64,000 nucleotides of DNA. It comes from Desulfonatronospira thiodismutans ASO3-1 (GTDB taxonomy: Bacteria; Desulfobacterota; Desulfovibrionia; Desulfovibrionales; Desulfonatronovibrionaceae). The notes under the pieces were generated by a model that did not search any database, was not told the origin of the DNA, and worked only from the letters and a program-made list of their open reading frames with translations. The position numbers and the translations under genes were made by a program. The stretch spans positions 760,263 through 824,262 of the forward strand of contig NZ_ACJN02000003.1 of NCBI RefSeq assembly GCF_000174435.1, written 5' to 3'. Positions 1-7,852 of the stretch are shown here, piece after piece; the stretch's first letter is position 1, and every line of letters begins with the position of its first letter.

Positions 1-293
1 GCATATCCCTGGCCAGGGAGCACAATATGTTCATCTCCCTTAACCTTCTTTTTTTTCCAGGGGTTACAGATACAGAGGACCAGATGGAGAGAATCGCCGG
101 TCTCGTCCAGGACCACAGAATAGATTTCATCCAGATGCGCAACATGAACCTGGATCCGGATATATATCTGGAACTGGCCGGGGACAGGGCCCTTGGACCG
201 GGGATGGGACTTAAAAACTTCATGACCAGGCTGAAAAAAGAATGCCCCTGGATTGATTTCGGTTATTTCAACCCCTGCCTGAATCAGGATTAA
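1..293 (+). CDS. Radical SAM protein, C-terminal fragment (5' truncated by window edge)
   Basis: The reading frame is open from the first bases and ends with TAA at 293; the ATG at 27 is internal, because codons before it continue the same protein. The visible 97 or so residues include the stretch FFPGVTDTEDQ, typical of the late beta-strands of a radical SAM barrel, followed by a helix and the phrase IDFIQMRNMN. The [4Fe-4S] Cys motif would lie upstream, outside the window, so the substrate cannot be named. There is no overlap with the next gene; a 165-base gap separates them. Confidence 0.6.
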   Translation, partial: ISLAREHNMFISLNLLFFPGVTDTEDQMERIAGLVQDHRIDFIQMRNMNLDPDIYLELAGDRALGPGMGLKNFMTRLKKECPWIDFGYFNPCLNQD

Positions 294-386
294 GGCACCC
301 ATCGCCACCCGGACTGGTACGCAGTCACTTTCATACTTCCTGCCTCCCTGTACCTGGGAAAGGGCTGTCTCAATTTTTCGCCATAA

Positions 387-420
387 CGTAAACTTTTCGA
401 GAAAAACATTGCAGTTTACG
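387..420. promoter_or_regulatory. Inverted repeat upstream of the DUF4143 ATPase
   Basis: CGTAAACT (387-394) and AGTTTACG (413-420) are perfect reverse complements separated by 18 bases. They end about 40 bases before the ATPase start. The size and position suit a repressor operator, but the binding protein is unknown. Confidence 0.35.
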
Positions 421-458
421 CTATGACCAGATATTGTCATTCTTACGAGGTGATGAGA

Positions 459-1682
459 ATGATTAAACGAGAAACCTACATAAACAGGGTCAGGCCCTTT
501 ATCAACAAGGACATGGTAAAGGTCTTCACCGGTATTCGCCGTTCAGGCAAGTCAACCCTGTTGAAACTTGTTCAGCAGGAATTAATCGCTGACGGAGTTT
601 CGGAAAATCAAATCATTATGATCAATTTCGAGAGCATGGCGTATGCTAATCGGGATTTCATGAGTATCTATCAGGAACTCAGGCATCTTAGCGGGAACCA
701 CGGCGAAAAGGCTTATATATTTCTCGATGAAATCCAGGAACTGGCCGGCTGGGAAAAAATGGTCAACTCTTTGAGAGTCGATCTGTATTGTGATCTCTAC
801 ATTACAGGGTCGAACTCAAAACTGCTGTCCGGAGAGCTGGCCACATATCTTGCCGGCAGATATATCGAGGTTGCAGTCTATCCCTTTTCTTTCCAGGAAA
901 TAATGAAAATAAAGAAAGAAAAACAGACGGAACTGCCTGTGGAAGAAGCATTTAATCTCTACCTGAGGTTTGGAGGCATGCCCTTTCTTTATGAAAACAA
1001 CCTTGATGCAACCGCTGCACTTGACTATCTCAAGGATATCTACAACTCCATCATGTTGAAAGATATTATCGGCAGGCATGCCATTCGTGATGTTGAGCTT
1101 TTTGAGCGAATCCTCTCCTATCTTCTCGCCAATGTTGCAAACCCGTTTTCAGGCTCAAATATCATGAAATATCTAAAAAACGAAAAAAGAGCGATCTCCC
1201 TGGAGACATTGTACAATTACATATCTTATTCCCAGGAAGCATGCCTTCTTTACCTGACACCGCGCGAAAACGTACAGGGCAAAAGGATATTGAAATTCCA
1301 GGAAAAAATCTTCCTGGCCGACCACGGTCTCCGTGAAGCCATCTACGGAAACAACCAGAGAGATATCAACCAGATTCTGGAAAACATTGTTTTTCTTGAG
1401 CTTCTAAGAAGAGGATACACCGTGCGTATCGGGAAGTCCGATGCAAAAGAGATAAACTTTATCGCGGAAAAAATGTCGCAAAGGATATATATCCAGGTTG
1501 CATACCTGATTCCTGATCAGAATGTCGCAGAACGGGAATTTTCAGCACTCCTGGGGATCAAGGACAATTACCCTAAAATGGTATTGAGTCTTGATAAGTT
1601 CGATTTAAGCCGGAAAGGTATCGTCCACAAAAACCTTATCAACTTTCTGCTGGAACAGGATTGGCGCATAAATACGTACTGA
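459..1682 (+). CDS. AAA-family ATPase with C-terminal DUF4143 domain
   Basis: A predicted cytoplasmic ATP-binding protein of the large AAA_14/DUF4143 family, often found as orphan genes and of uncertain cellular role. The Walker A motif GIRRSGKST lies near the N-terminus, Walker B is seen as YIFLDEIQE, and the sensor-like stretch YITGSNS follows. The C-terminal third (roughly residues 300-400) is the restriction-endonuclease-like DUF4143 part with EINFIAEK. An ATG at 423 is in frame, but GAGGTGAT directly precedes ATGs at 453 and 459, so 459 is preferred (407 residues). The gene stands alone between a radical SAM gene and a repeat tract. Members of this family are often horizontally acquired; nothing here proves it. 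Confidence 0.75.
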   Translation: MIKRETYINRVRPFINKDMVKVFTGIRRSGKSTLLKLVQQELIADGVSENQIIMINFESMAYANRDFMSIYQELRHLSGNHGEKAYIFLDEIQELAGWEKMVNSLRVDLYCDLYITGSNSKLLSGELATYLAGRYIEVAVYPFSFQEIMKIKKEKQTELPVEEAFNLYLRFGGMPFLYENNLDATAALDYLKDIYNSIMLKDIIGRHAIRDVELFERILSYLLANVANPFSGSNIMKYLKNEKRAISLETLYNYISYSQEACLLYLTPRENVQGKRILKFQEKIFLADHGLREAIYGNNQRDINQILENIVFLELLRRGYTVRIGKSDAKEINFIAEKMSQRIYIQVAYLIPDQNVAEREFSALLGIKDNYPKMVLSLDKFDLSRKGIVHKNLINFLLEQDWRINTY

Positions 1683-1741
1683 ATGGTTACGATATTATGG
1701 TGAGTTATTACCCAGGAAAGATCAACTCTAAGAGTTGGTAA

Positions 1742-1806
1742 CCCCCAATCCCCCAATCCCCGAATCCCCCAATTCCTCAATCCCCGAATCCCCCAATCCC
1801 CGAATT
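1742..1806. repeat. Imperfect tandem CCCCAATC repeat tract
   Basis: About eight consecutive units of the form CCCCAATC or CCCCGAATC fill the space between two convergent genes. A reverse-complement version of the same motif occurs at 39355-39410 in this window, so the motif is dispersed. Confidence 0.8.
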
Positions 1807-1807
1807 C

Positions 1808-3202
1808 TTAATAAACAACATCGCGCTGCAGATCTATGCCGTACTTGCGCATGCGGTTCAGGACCGTAACTCTATTTATCCCCAGCAGCCTGGCCGCCTG
1901 GGACTTGTTTCCGCTGCTTTGCTTCAGAGCCTCAATGAGTTCCTGTTTCTGGCGCTGTTGCAGATTTTCTGCAGGCGCAGGGGGCAGGTCTACGGCCTGG
2001 AAATCGTTGCCACCGTCCTTTAAATATTCCGGAAGATTTTCCGAGCGTATCCTGTCACCCTCTGCCAGAACATAGCTGTACTCCAGGGCGCTTTTCAGCT
2101 CCCGGACATTGCCCGGCCAGGAATACTGCATAAATATGCGCATTGCCTCAGGACTCAGCCCCTGGATATTTTTCTTGTTTTTTCTGGAAAGCCTCTTGAT
2201 GAAGAAATCCACCAGGTGCGGCACATCTTCTTTCCTTTCCCGCAAAGGAGGAAGGTGTATAGGGATGACGTTTATGCGGTAAAACAGGTCCTCCCGGAAA
2301 CCTCCCCTGGCTATGAGGTCCGGCAGGTTTTTGTTGGTGGCGGTTATAAAGCGCAGGTCCACGGAAATGGTCCGGTTGTCCCCCACCCGCTCAAAGGTCT
2401 TGGTTTCCAGTACGCGCAGCAGCTTGACCTGCATGGCCATGGGCAGATCTCCTATTTCGTCCAGGAAGATATCACCTTTGTGAGCTGCTTCGAAACGCCC
2501 CTTGCGGTGCTGCAGGGCACCGGTGAAGGCCCCCTTGACATGCCCGAAAAGCTCGCTTTCCAGCAGGGACTCGTTGAGAGCGGCGCAGTTGACCTGAATA
2601 TATGGCTGCTCCGCCCTGGGGCTAAGATTGTGTATGGCCTGGGCCACCAGTTCCTTGCCGGTACCCGACTCACCGCAGATAAAAACAGGAAAATCGCTCT
2701 GGGCCGCCTTTTCCACAAGCTCGAACAGGTTTTTCATTTGCCTGGAATGCCCTACAATACCCTGAAAGCTGGACTCCTCATCCAGGGTCCTGGTAAGCTG
2801 GCGCAATTGCCGGTCCAGCCTGTCCATTTCCGAAATATCAGTCACGATTTCCACTGCTCCCATGGTCTGTCCCTGGTCGTCGGAAAGAACAGCTGCAGTC
2901 TTGAGAACCGTGATATAAGAGCCGTCTTTGCGCATGAGGTGACATTTTCGCTTGACCTGCTCCTTGCGCTCGAAAAGCCTGCACCAGGCACCGCTGGAGG
3001 CCTGTCTGAGCAGTTTGCAGGCATCGCACTTGAAAATGGAACAGGGCTGGCCCAGAAGCTCCTCCTTGGAGTATCCGGTAATGTTCTCCAGGGCATGGTT
3101 GACCATCTGGATGGTGCCGTCCTCAGCCACCACCAGAAGCCCTTCCTGCATTATTTCCACTATATCCTTGCAATAAATATTGACACGTTGATTCTTCAGC
3201 AT
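1808..3202 (-). CDS. PAS-domain sigma-54-dependent activator of the sulfur genes
   Basis: A 464-residue transcription activator. Domains in order: PAS (about 8-125), a linker, an AAA+ sigma-54 activation domain (about 150-385) and a Fis-type helix-turn-helix (about 415-460). Walker A is GESGTGKE, the sigma-54 contact loop is GAFTGA and Walker B is DIFLDEIGD. The PAS domain carries a Cys cluster, Cys54-x4-Cys59-x2-Cys62-x11-Cys74, which could bind a metal or Fe-S cluster or respond to sulfur species; this is inference. AAGGAG precedes the ATG. It is transcribed away from the cytochrome/Phs operon, whose upstream region holds a sigma-54 promoter and palindromic repeats, so it is the obvious regulator of that operon and probably of the promoters at 9824 and 11313. 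No receiver domain is present. Confidence 0.92.
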   Translation of the reverse strand: MLKNQRVNIYCKDIVEIMQEGLLVVAEDGTIQMVNHALENITGYSKEELLGQPCSIFKCDACKLLRQASSGAWCRLFERKEQVKRKCHLMRKDGSYITVLKTAAVLSDDQGQTMGAVEIVTDISEMDRLDRQLRQLTRTLDEESSFQGIVGHSRQMKNLFELVEKAAQSDFPVFICGESGTGKELVAQAIHNLSPRAEQPYIQVNCAALNESLLESELFGHVKGAFTGALQHRKGRFEAAHKGDIFLDEIGDLPMAMQVKLLRVLETKTFERVGDNRTISVDLRFITATNKNLPDLIARGGFREDLFYRINVIPIHLPPLRERKEDVPHLVDFFIKRLSRKNKKNIQGLSPEAMRIFMQYSWPGNVRELKSALEYSYVLAEGDRIRSENLPEYLKDGGNDFQAVDLPPAPAENLQQRQKQELIEALKQSSGNKSQAARLLGINRVTVLNRMRKYGIDLQRDVVY

Positions 3203-3334
3203 ATTATAACTCCTTCCCCGGCAAAAAGATCATACTGGTTATCAATCAACTGTACAGACAGGGCGGCAAAGAATCGGCACCCGAACCGCTCAGATCCTGT
3301 CAGGGGGCTTCGGTGGTCCATGAAGGCGTCCACG

Positions 3335-3346
3335 TCAGACGTCTGA
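3335..3346. promoter_or_regulatory. 12-bp palindrome TCAGACGTCTGA
   Basis: A perfect dyad lying between the divergent activator gene and the cytochrome operon, 28 bases before the paired GTGATTAATCAC sites. It may be an additional binding site; no protein can be assigned. Confidence 0.35.
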
Positions 3347-3373
3347 TAATGGCGATACTGCCGTCACTGGTCC

Positions 3374-3403
3374 GTGATTAATCACCGGTCCGTGATTAAT
3401 CAC
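3374..3403. promoter_or_regulatory. Paired palindromic activator-binding sites (UAS)
   Basis: The perfect palindrome GTGATTAATCAC occurs twice, at 3374-3385 and 3392-3403, with identical flanks and an 18-bp centre-to-centre spacing. It lies about 110 bases upstream of the -24 element of the sigma-54 promoter at 3510. This is the normal arrangement of enhancer sites for a Fis-type sigma-54 activator, here most likely the divergent gene at 1808-3202. Confidence 0.75.
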
Positions 3404-3509
3404 TTGTTTAAATATATATTTTTTTTCATCAACACAACCCTTGACTCTTTATTTTAATAAGCATGCAAAAACAACTTGTTAACTGAGCCAAATTGGTTTA
3501 AATGCCGGA

Positions 3510-3525
3510 TGGCACACTTAGTGCT
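3510..3525 (+). promoter_or_regulatory. Sigma-54 promoter of the cytochrome/Phs operon
   Basis: TGGCACACTTAGTGCT has GG at 3511-3512 and GC at 3523-3524, exactly ten bases apart, as required for the -24/-12 elements. The expected start point is near 3535, about 75 bases before the first gene. Confidence 0.85.
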
Positions 3526-3611
3526 AGTCTGAGAGTGTAGAGTTCCTGTAAATACGTTTTTTCAAGTAAAACCATGCAACCCAAAAGATCCAAAATTATA
3601 AGGAGGCAGTT

Positions 3612-3950
3612 ATGAGAAAGTTGATTATTCTGGCTATGGCAGGGGCAATCTTTGCAACCCAGGTTGGAATCGGCCTGGCCATGTTCGATGGCAATCCGCG
3701 TCAGGGACGTTTCCTGTTCCGTGAACAGTGCCGCCCATGTCATATGGAAGATGCCACCAAGGAAGGTGCAGCCGGGGAATACCTGGGCCCTGATGCCAAA
3801 CGCCAGGCTGAATGGGAAGAGGTCTTTGGAGACATTGAGGCTCTGCCCTGCTACGATGAATGGGATCTCAGCGAAGACGAACTCAACCACATCGGAACCT
3901 ACCTGCATCAGGGTGCAGCAGATTCTCCCACTCCTGAAAGGTGCGGTTAA
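3612..3950 (+). CDS. Periplasmic monohaem c-type cytochrome
   Basis: A 112-residue protein with an N-terminal signal peptide (hydrophobic residues 4-22) and one haem-binding site CRPCH at residues 40-44. A second pair of Cys (LPCYDEW and the C-terminal ERCG) is not in a haem motif. AAGGAGG precedes the ATG. It is first in the sigma-54-driven operon, 108 bases before the molybdoenzyme, so a role as electron donor or acceptor of the Phs-like complex is likely. No close named family is recognised. Confidence 0.8.
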   Translation: MRKLIILAMAGAIFATQVGIGLAMFDGNPRQGRFLFREQCRPCHMEDATKEGAAGEYLGPDAKRQAEWEEVFGDIEALPCYDEWDLSEDELNHIGTYLHQGAADSPTPERCG

Positions 3951-4058
3951 CAGTCTACTTCATTCACCCGGAAGAACATGTTGCTTCCGGGTGAATGCTG
4001 CACAGAAAATTTAAGTGCTTACAATAATTCAAGCGACAACTTCAATGAAGGAGCAAAT

Positions 4059-6245
4059 ATGAAAGACGGCAAGAGTCCCATCAGCAGGAGGAGGTTTTTG
4101 CAGACTTCCATGGCTGCTGCCGCTGTGGGAGCCGGGATACAGAGCCCGCTGGTAAAGGGGCTGGTGCCCGGGGCAAATGCCGCAGGCTCTCGTCCGGACA
4201 AAGATATCACCTCTCATTATACGGCCTGCGACATGTGCTTCAACCGTTGCGGAATGATCGCCCGAAAAAAGAACGGAGTCATAAAAAAACTGGACCCCAA
4301 TCCCAATTGCCGCAAATCCAGGGGGATGATCTGTGCCAAAGGCAACGCCGGAATTCAGCACGTATACAACCCGGACCGCCTGAAGCACCCGCTGAAGCGC
4401 AAAGGCAAGCGCGGAGAAGGCAAGTGGGAGAGAATCAGCTGGGAAGAGGCTCTGGACCATACAGCGGAACAGATGCAGAAAATCGCCGACGAGTATTCCC
4501 GGTGCGGCATCATGTTTACCCCTGGAGTGGATGCCCAGTCCAGGTTTGTGGAGATGTTCGCTGAGGTGTTCGGCTCCTACAACTTCACCAATCACGAGTC
4601 CCTGTGCCTGCTAAGCCGCAACAGGGCCTACCTGGATACTTTCGGCGAGGTGCCCACAGCGGACGTACTGCACAGCAGATATATAATCATTGCCGGCTCC
4701 AATCCCCTGGAGGCCATAATGACCCCGGACACCCCGGATCTCGTCGAAGCCAGGAAGAACGGCTGCAAAGTAGTTGTCTTAGACCCCAGGTTCACCAAGA
4801 CCGCTGCCCTGGCCGATGAGTGGCACCAGATCAAACCGGGCACTGACATGGCCTTTTTCCTGGCCATGTGCCACGAGATAGTCAAGGGCGAACGCTTTTG
4901 CTGCCCGGATAATACTCATGGGTATGACAAGTTCGTGGAGCATATCAAGGACTACACTCCTGAATGGGCGGAAAAGGAATGCGGCATCCCGGCCGAGGAT
5001 ATAAAACGCATATCCAAGGAAATCACTGAAGCCGCTCCCAGAGCCATGGTCTACCCTGGACGGCGCAGTTCGGATTACAAGCAGTCCACCCAGATAAGAA
5101 GGGCCATGGCCATAGCCAACGTTCTCCTGGACAACTGGGACCGCCCTGGAGGGCTTATGGCCACCAGGGAAGTAGGGGTCCGAGGCTGGGATTACTCTCC
5201 GCCTTTCTACCCGGAAAATCCGCCTGACCGGGCGGATGCCGATCAGGTTCCCGGGTTGTTCAGCGACATAGGTTCTTTTCAGCTTCTGCGCGAGGCCATT
5301 ATCAAGCAGGAACCCTATCCCATCAGGGGCTGGTTTTCTTTCAAGACCAACTTTCTGCAGACCGGGGCCAATCGCCAGAAAACTATTAAAATGCTTGAAA
5401 ACATTGACTTTTTCGTAAATATTGACATCATGATGAGCGATACCGCCTGGTATGCTGACATTGTTCTGCCTGGCAACAGCTTCCTGGAACGAGAAGACCC
5501 GGTGACGGCACTGCAGGGTTCCTCTGCCTGCGCCTGCGCTTTCCTGCGCGACCCGGTAATAGACAACATGTTCGAATCCAGGCCTCCCCTCTGGATTCTC
5601 CAGGAACTGGCCAAACGCATGGACCTGGAAGAGCATTTTGATTTCACCATGGACGAATACCGCGAAGCTCAGCTTAGAGACCTGGAAGGAGCCCTGGAAA
5701 TCATGCGCCAGGACGGGATCTACTTCAATCCCAGCCAGGCTTACGGCATCTATGCCGGAGATCCCCTGAAGACCTTGAGCGGGGTCAAGGAAATCTACAA
5801 CCAGCGCTACGAACAATGGGGAATCGAGCCCATGCCTGTCTACAATCCACCGCAGATGCCGGACAAGGACGAGTTCCGGCTCATAGTGGGACGGCCGGCT
5901 TACTTTACCCAGAGCAGGACCAACAACGAACTGCTCACCGAGTTCATGGAGGAGAACACTTTGCACATGAACCCTGATGCTGCACAACGCCTGGGTCTTG
6001 AAGACGGCGACCTGGTGGAAGTAGAGAGCAGTTCGGGCAAGGGCAGGCTCCGCCTGGAAATTGATGGAGGAATTGAGAAGCAGACCGTGTACATGGTCAC
6101 CGGATTTGGCTCGCTGTCTCCACAGATGAGCCAGATTTACCAGAAAGGGGCCAGTATCGCAGAGATACAGGAGGATGCCTATGATGAAATCTGCGCCAAC
6201 ATGGCCATGCATGAGACCTTTGTAAACGTAAGGAAGGTGAGCTGA
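4059..6245 (+). CDS. Molybdopterin oxidoreductase catalytic subunit (thiosulfate/polysulfide reductase type)
   Basis: A 728-residue periplasmic catalytic subunit of the PhsA/PsrA/TtrA branch of the DMSO reductase family. The TAT motif SRRRFLQ lies near residues 9-15 and is followed by an Ala-rich hydrophobic segment. The [4Fe-4S] ligands are Cys57, Cys60, Cys64 and Cys92. The probable molybdenum ligand is Cys183 in the motif SLCLLSRN, as in Phs/Psr rather than the Sec or Ser of other branches. An in-frame ATG at 3978 would put 27 non-signal residues before the TAT motif; AAGGAG at 4048 selects 4059. The stop overlaps the Fe-S subunit start by one base. Together with the b-type cytochrome it suggests quinol-linked thiosulfate reduction or, in a disproportionator, the first thiosulfate-splitting step. 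The substrate is inferred. Confidence 0.88.
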   Translation: MKDGKSPISRRRFLQTSMAAAAVGAGIQSPLVKGLVPGANAAGSRPDKDITSHYTACDMCFNRCGMIARKKNGVIKKLDPNPNCRKSRGMICAKGNAGIQHVYNPDRLKHPLKRKGKRGEGKWERISWEEALDHTAEQMQKIADEYSRCGIMFTPGVDAQSRFVEMFAEVFGSYNFTNHESLCLLSRNRAYLDTFGEVPTADVLHSRYIIIAGSNPLEAIMTPDTPDLVEARKNGCKVVVLDPRFTKTAALADEWHQIKPGTDMAFFLAMCHEIVKGERFCCPDNTHGYDKFVEHIKDYTPEWAEKECGIPAEDIKRISKEITEAAPRAMVYPGRRSSDYKQSTQIRRAMAIANVLLDNWDRPGGLMATREVGVRGWDYSPPFYPENPPDRADADQVPGLFSDIGSFQLLREAIIKQEPYPIRGWFSFKTNFLQTGANRQKTIKMLENIDFFVNIDIMMSDTAWYADIVLPGNSFLEREDPVTALQGSSACACAFLRDPVIDNMFESRPPLWILQELAKRMDLEEHFDFTMDEYREAQLRDLEGALEIMRQDGIYFNPSQAYGIYAGDPLKTLSGVKEIYNQRYEQWGIEPMPVYNPPQMPDKDEFRLIVGRPAYFTQSRTNNELLTEFMEENTLHMNPDAAQRLGLEDGDLVEVESSSGKGRLRLEIDGGIEKQTVYMVTGFGSLSPQMSQIYQKGASIAEIQEDAYDEICANMAMHETFVNVRKVS

Positions 6246-6988
6246 TGAAAAAGAAATTCGCCATGGTCGTCGACTCATCGGTGTGCATCGACTGCAAGGC
6301 CTGTATGGCCTCCTGCAAGGTGGAGCACGGCCTTCCACGGGGCTACTGGCGTAACTGGATCAAGGAGAAGTCTCCTGACTTTTCCATGGGCAAGAACACC
6401 TATGCCCATTATCAACCGGGGGGGTGCATGCACTGCGACAACCCCACCTGCGTGCACGCCTGCCCCAGTGGGGCCACGTACAAAGAAGAGGAAACAGGCA
6501 TTGTCCAGATCAACAAGGATATGTGCATAGGTTGCGGCAACTGCGTGGTGGCCTGCCCTTATTCAGCCCGGTACCGCCATCCCACCTTAAGGGTCCCGGA
6601 CAAGTGCGATTACTGCCAGGACCGCCTGGCCATGGGACTGCAGCCGGCCTGCGTGGATACCTGTCCCACCAAGGCCAGGGTCTTCGGGGATATCAACGAT
6701 TCCGAGAGTGAAGCAGCTACCCTGCTAAAAGACAGAGAGTGGGTCCAGATAAACACCGAACCCGAGGACACCGATCCCAATATGTACTACCTGGCCGACA
6801 CCGAGCCCATGGACTGGCCCGGGGAAGTTGAATACCCCGCAGCCCATGCCACCATGACCCGTCTGGTGAACCCCCTGTTCAAGGTGGCTGTAGGGCTGTC
6901 AGCACTGGGCGCTGCAGTCATGTTTATAAAGCAGATCACTTCGGGCTCCGAGACCTCCGGGCACGATGAAAAAAAGGAGGAGGCATAA
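6245..6988 (+). CDS. Four-cluster Fe-S electron-transfer subunit with C-terminal membrane anchor
   Basis: A 247-residue PhsB/PsrB/FdhB-like subunit. Four Cys groups are visible: CIDCKACMASC, CMHCDNPTCVHAC, CIGCGNCVVAC and the pair CDYC...CVDTC, enough for four [4Fe-4S] clusters. Near residues 215-235 there is a hydrophobic segment (KVAVGLSALGAAVMF), so the protein is anchored to the membrane, as in formate dehydrogenase beta subunits. Translation is coupled to the upstream gene by a one-base overlap. It should pass electrons between the molybdopterin subunit and the b-type cytochrome. Confidence 0.9.
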   Translation: MKKKFAMVVDSSVCIDCKACMASCKVEHGLPRGYWRNWIKEKSPDFSMGKNTYAHYQPGGCMHCDNPTCVHACPSGATYKEEETGIVQINKDMCIGCGNCVVACPYSARYRHPTLRVPDKCDYCQDRLAMGLQPACVDTCPTKARVFGDINDSESEAATLLKDREWVQINTEPEDTDPNMYYLADTEPMDWPGEVEYPAAHATMTRLVNPLFKVAVGLSALGAAVMFIKQITSGSETSGHDEKKEEA

Positions 6989-6992
6989 TACC

Positions 6993-7700
6993 ATGCAGGA
7001 AAAAATGATTCCGCGCCACGATAAAGGCGGCATTTTCATTCACTGGTTCAATGCCGTTTGCTGGATCACCCTGACCCTCACCGGGCTGGGGCTCATAAAC
7101 GAGCACTGGAACCCCCTGGGAGGCTGGTACCCGGCCATGATGCGCACCATCTTCGGCAGTCCGGAAATGCTTTTGAATGTGCATATGTACCTGGGCCTTT
7201 TCTGGGCCATAGTCATGATAATCTACGTCCTGGGGCGCATTACCGAGAGCCTGGCTTTTGCAAAGGAAGCCTTCACTCTCAACCCTTCCCGGGATATGAC
7301 CTGGATGGTCAAGAAAAATATCCAGCTGACCATGGGTGACAAGATGCTCAAAAAACTGGGCATGACTACGGACATTCCGCCCCAGGGCTTTTACAATGCC
7401 GGGCAGAAGCTCTTTGCCCAGATATCCATCATTGCCGGGGCCATACTTATTGTCACCGGGGTTATCATGTTTCTTTCCACCATGGTCCTGGACAACCCGA
7501 CACCCGTAGCCTGGTCCAGGACCATCCACTATCTCTTTGCCACCCTGGCCCTGGCCGGACTTATCGTGCACATCTATATGGCAGCCATCTCCAGGGAGGA
7601 AAGACCGGCATTCAAATCCATGTTCACCGGCAAGGTCCCTGAAAGCTATGCCAAACATCACCATGAACTCTGGTACAACCAGATAAAAGACAAGATATAG
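6993..7700 (+). CDS. Cytochrome b561-type membrane subunit of the molybdoenzyme
   Basis: A 235-residue integral membrane protein with about four or five hydrophobic segments and His residues placed for two b haems (HWFNAV, NVHMYLG, TIHYLFA, VHIYMAA). It resembles the gamma subunits of formate dehydrogenase and PhsC. An ATG at 6966 is in frame but overlaps the previous gene; AAGGAGGAG at 6974 supports the ATG at 6993. It completes a three-subunit membrane complex that exchanges electrons with the quinone pool. Confidence 0.88.
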   Translation: MQEKMIPRHDKGGIFIHWFNAVCWITLTLTGLGLINEHWNPLGGWYPAMMRTIFGSPEMLLNVHMYLGLFWAIVMIIYVLGRITESLAFAKEAFTLNPSRDMTWMVKKNIQLTMGDKMLKKLGMTTDIPPQGFYNAGQKLFAQISIIAGAILIVTGVIMFLSTMVLDNPTPVAWSRTIHYLFATLALAGLIVHIYMAAISREERPAFKSMFTGKVPESYAKHHHELWYNQIKDKI

Positions 7701-7712
7701 CAGCAGAATCCT

Positions 7713-7814
7713 CCACAGCTGCCGCAAATCTTCCGGCGGCTGTGGCTCATAAAACACCTCCTTGCCGACGACATCCGGCAACCCTGCAGGAAAGGCGACT
7801 GCCTTTCCTGCAGG
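7713..7814 (+). other. Two strong RNA hairpins between the Phs operon body and the rhodanese gene
   Basis: The first hairpin (7713-7745) pairs two 12-base arms around a short loop, with one G-U pair. The second (7783-7814) is a perfect 14-bp stem starting CCTGCAGG with the four-base loop GACT. Neither is followed by a U run, so they look like mRNA processing or stabilising structures rather than terminators; partial attenuation is possible. Confidence 0.6.
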
Positions 7815-7852
7815 TACAACCCCCTGAGGGCTGCCAGAAAAAGGGCTTAGCC

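Noticed and set aside
1742-1806. CRISPR array in the CCCCAATC tract or other short repeats
   Set aside because: Units are 8-14 bases with no unique spacers of 30 or so bases and no cas genes; these are low-complexity tracts.
2216-3346. Long plus-strand reading frame opposite the sigma-54 activator
   Set aside because: It is the shadow of a gene with clear PAS, AAA+ and helix-turn-helix motifs; no ribosome site and no family pattern.
4779-6338. 519-codon minus-strand frame opposite the molybdopterin subunit
   Set aside because: Composition (many His, Pro, Arg) is typical of an antisense frame in a GC-rich gene, and the opposite strand encodes a full molybdoenzyme.
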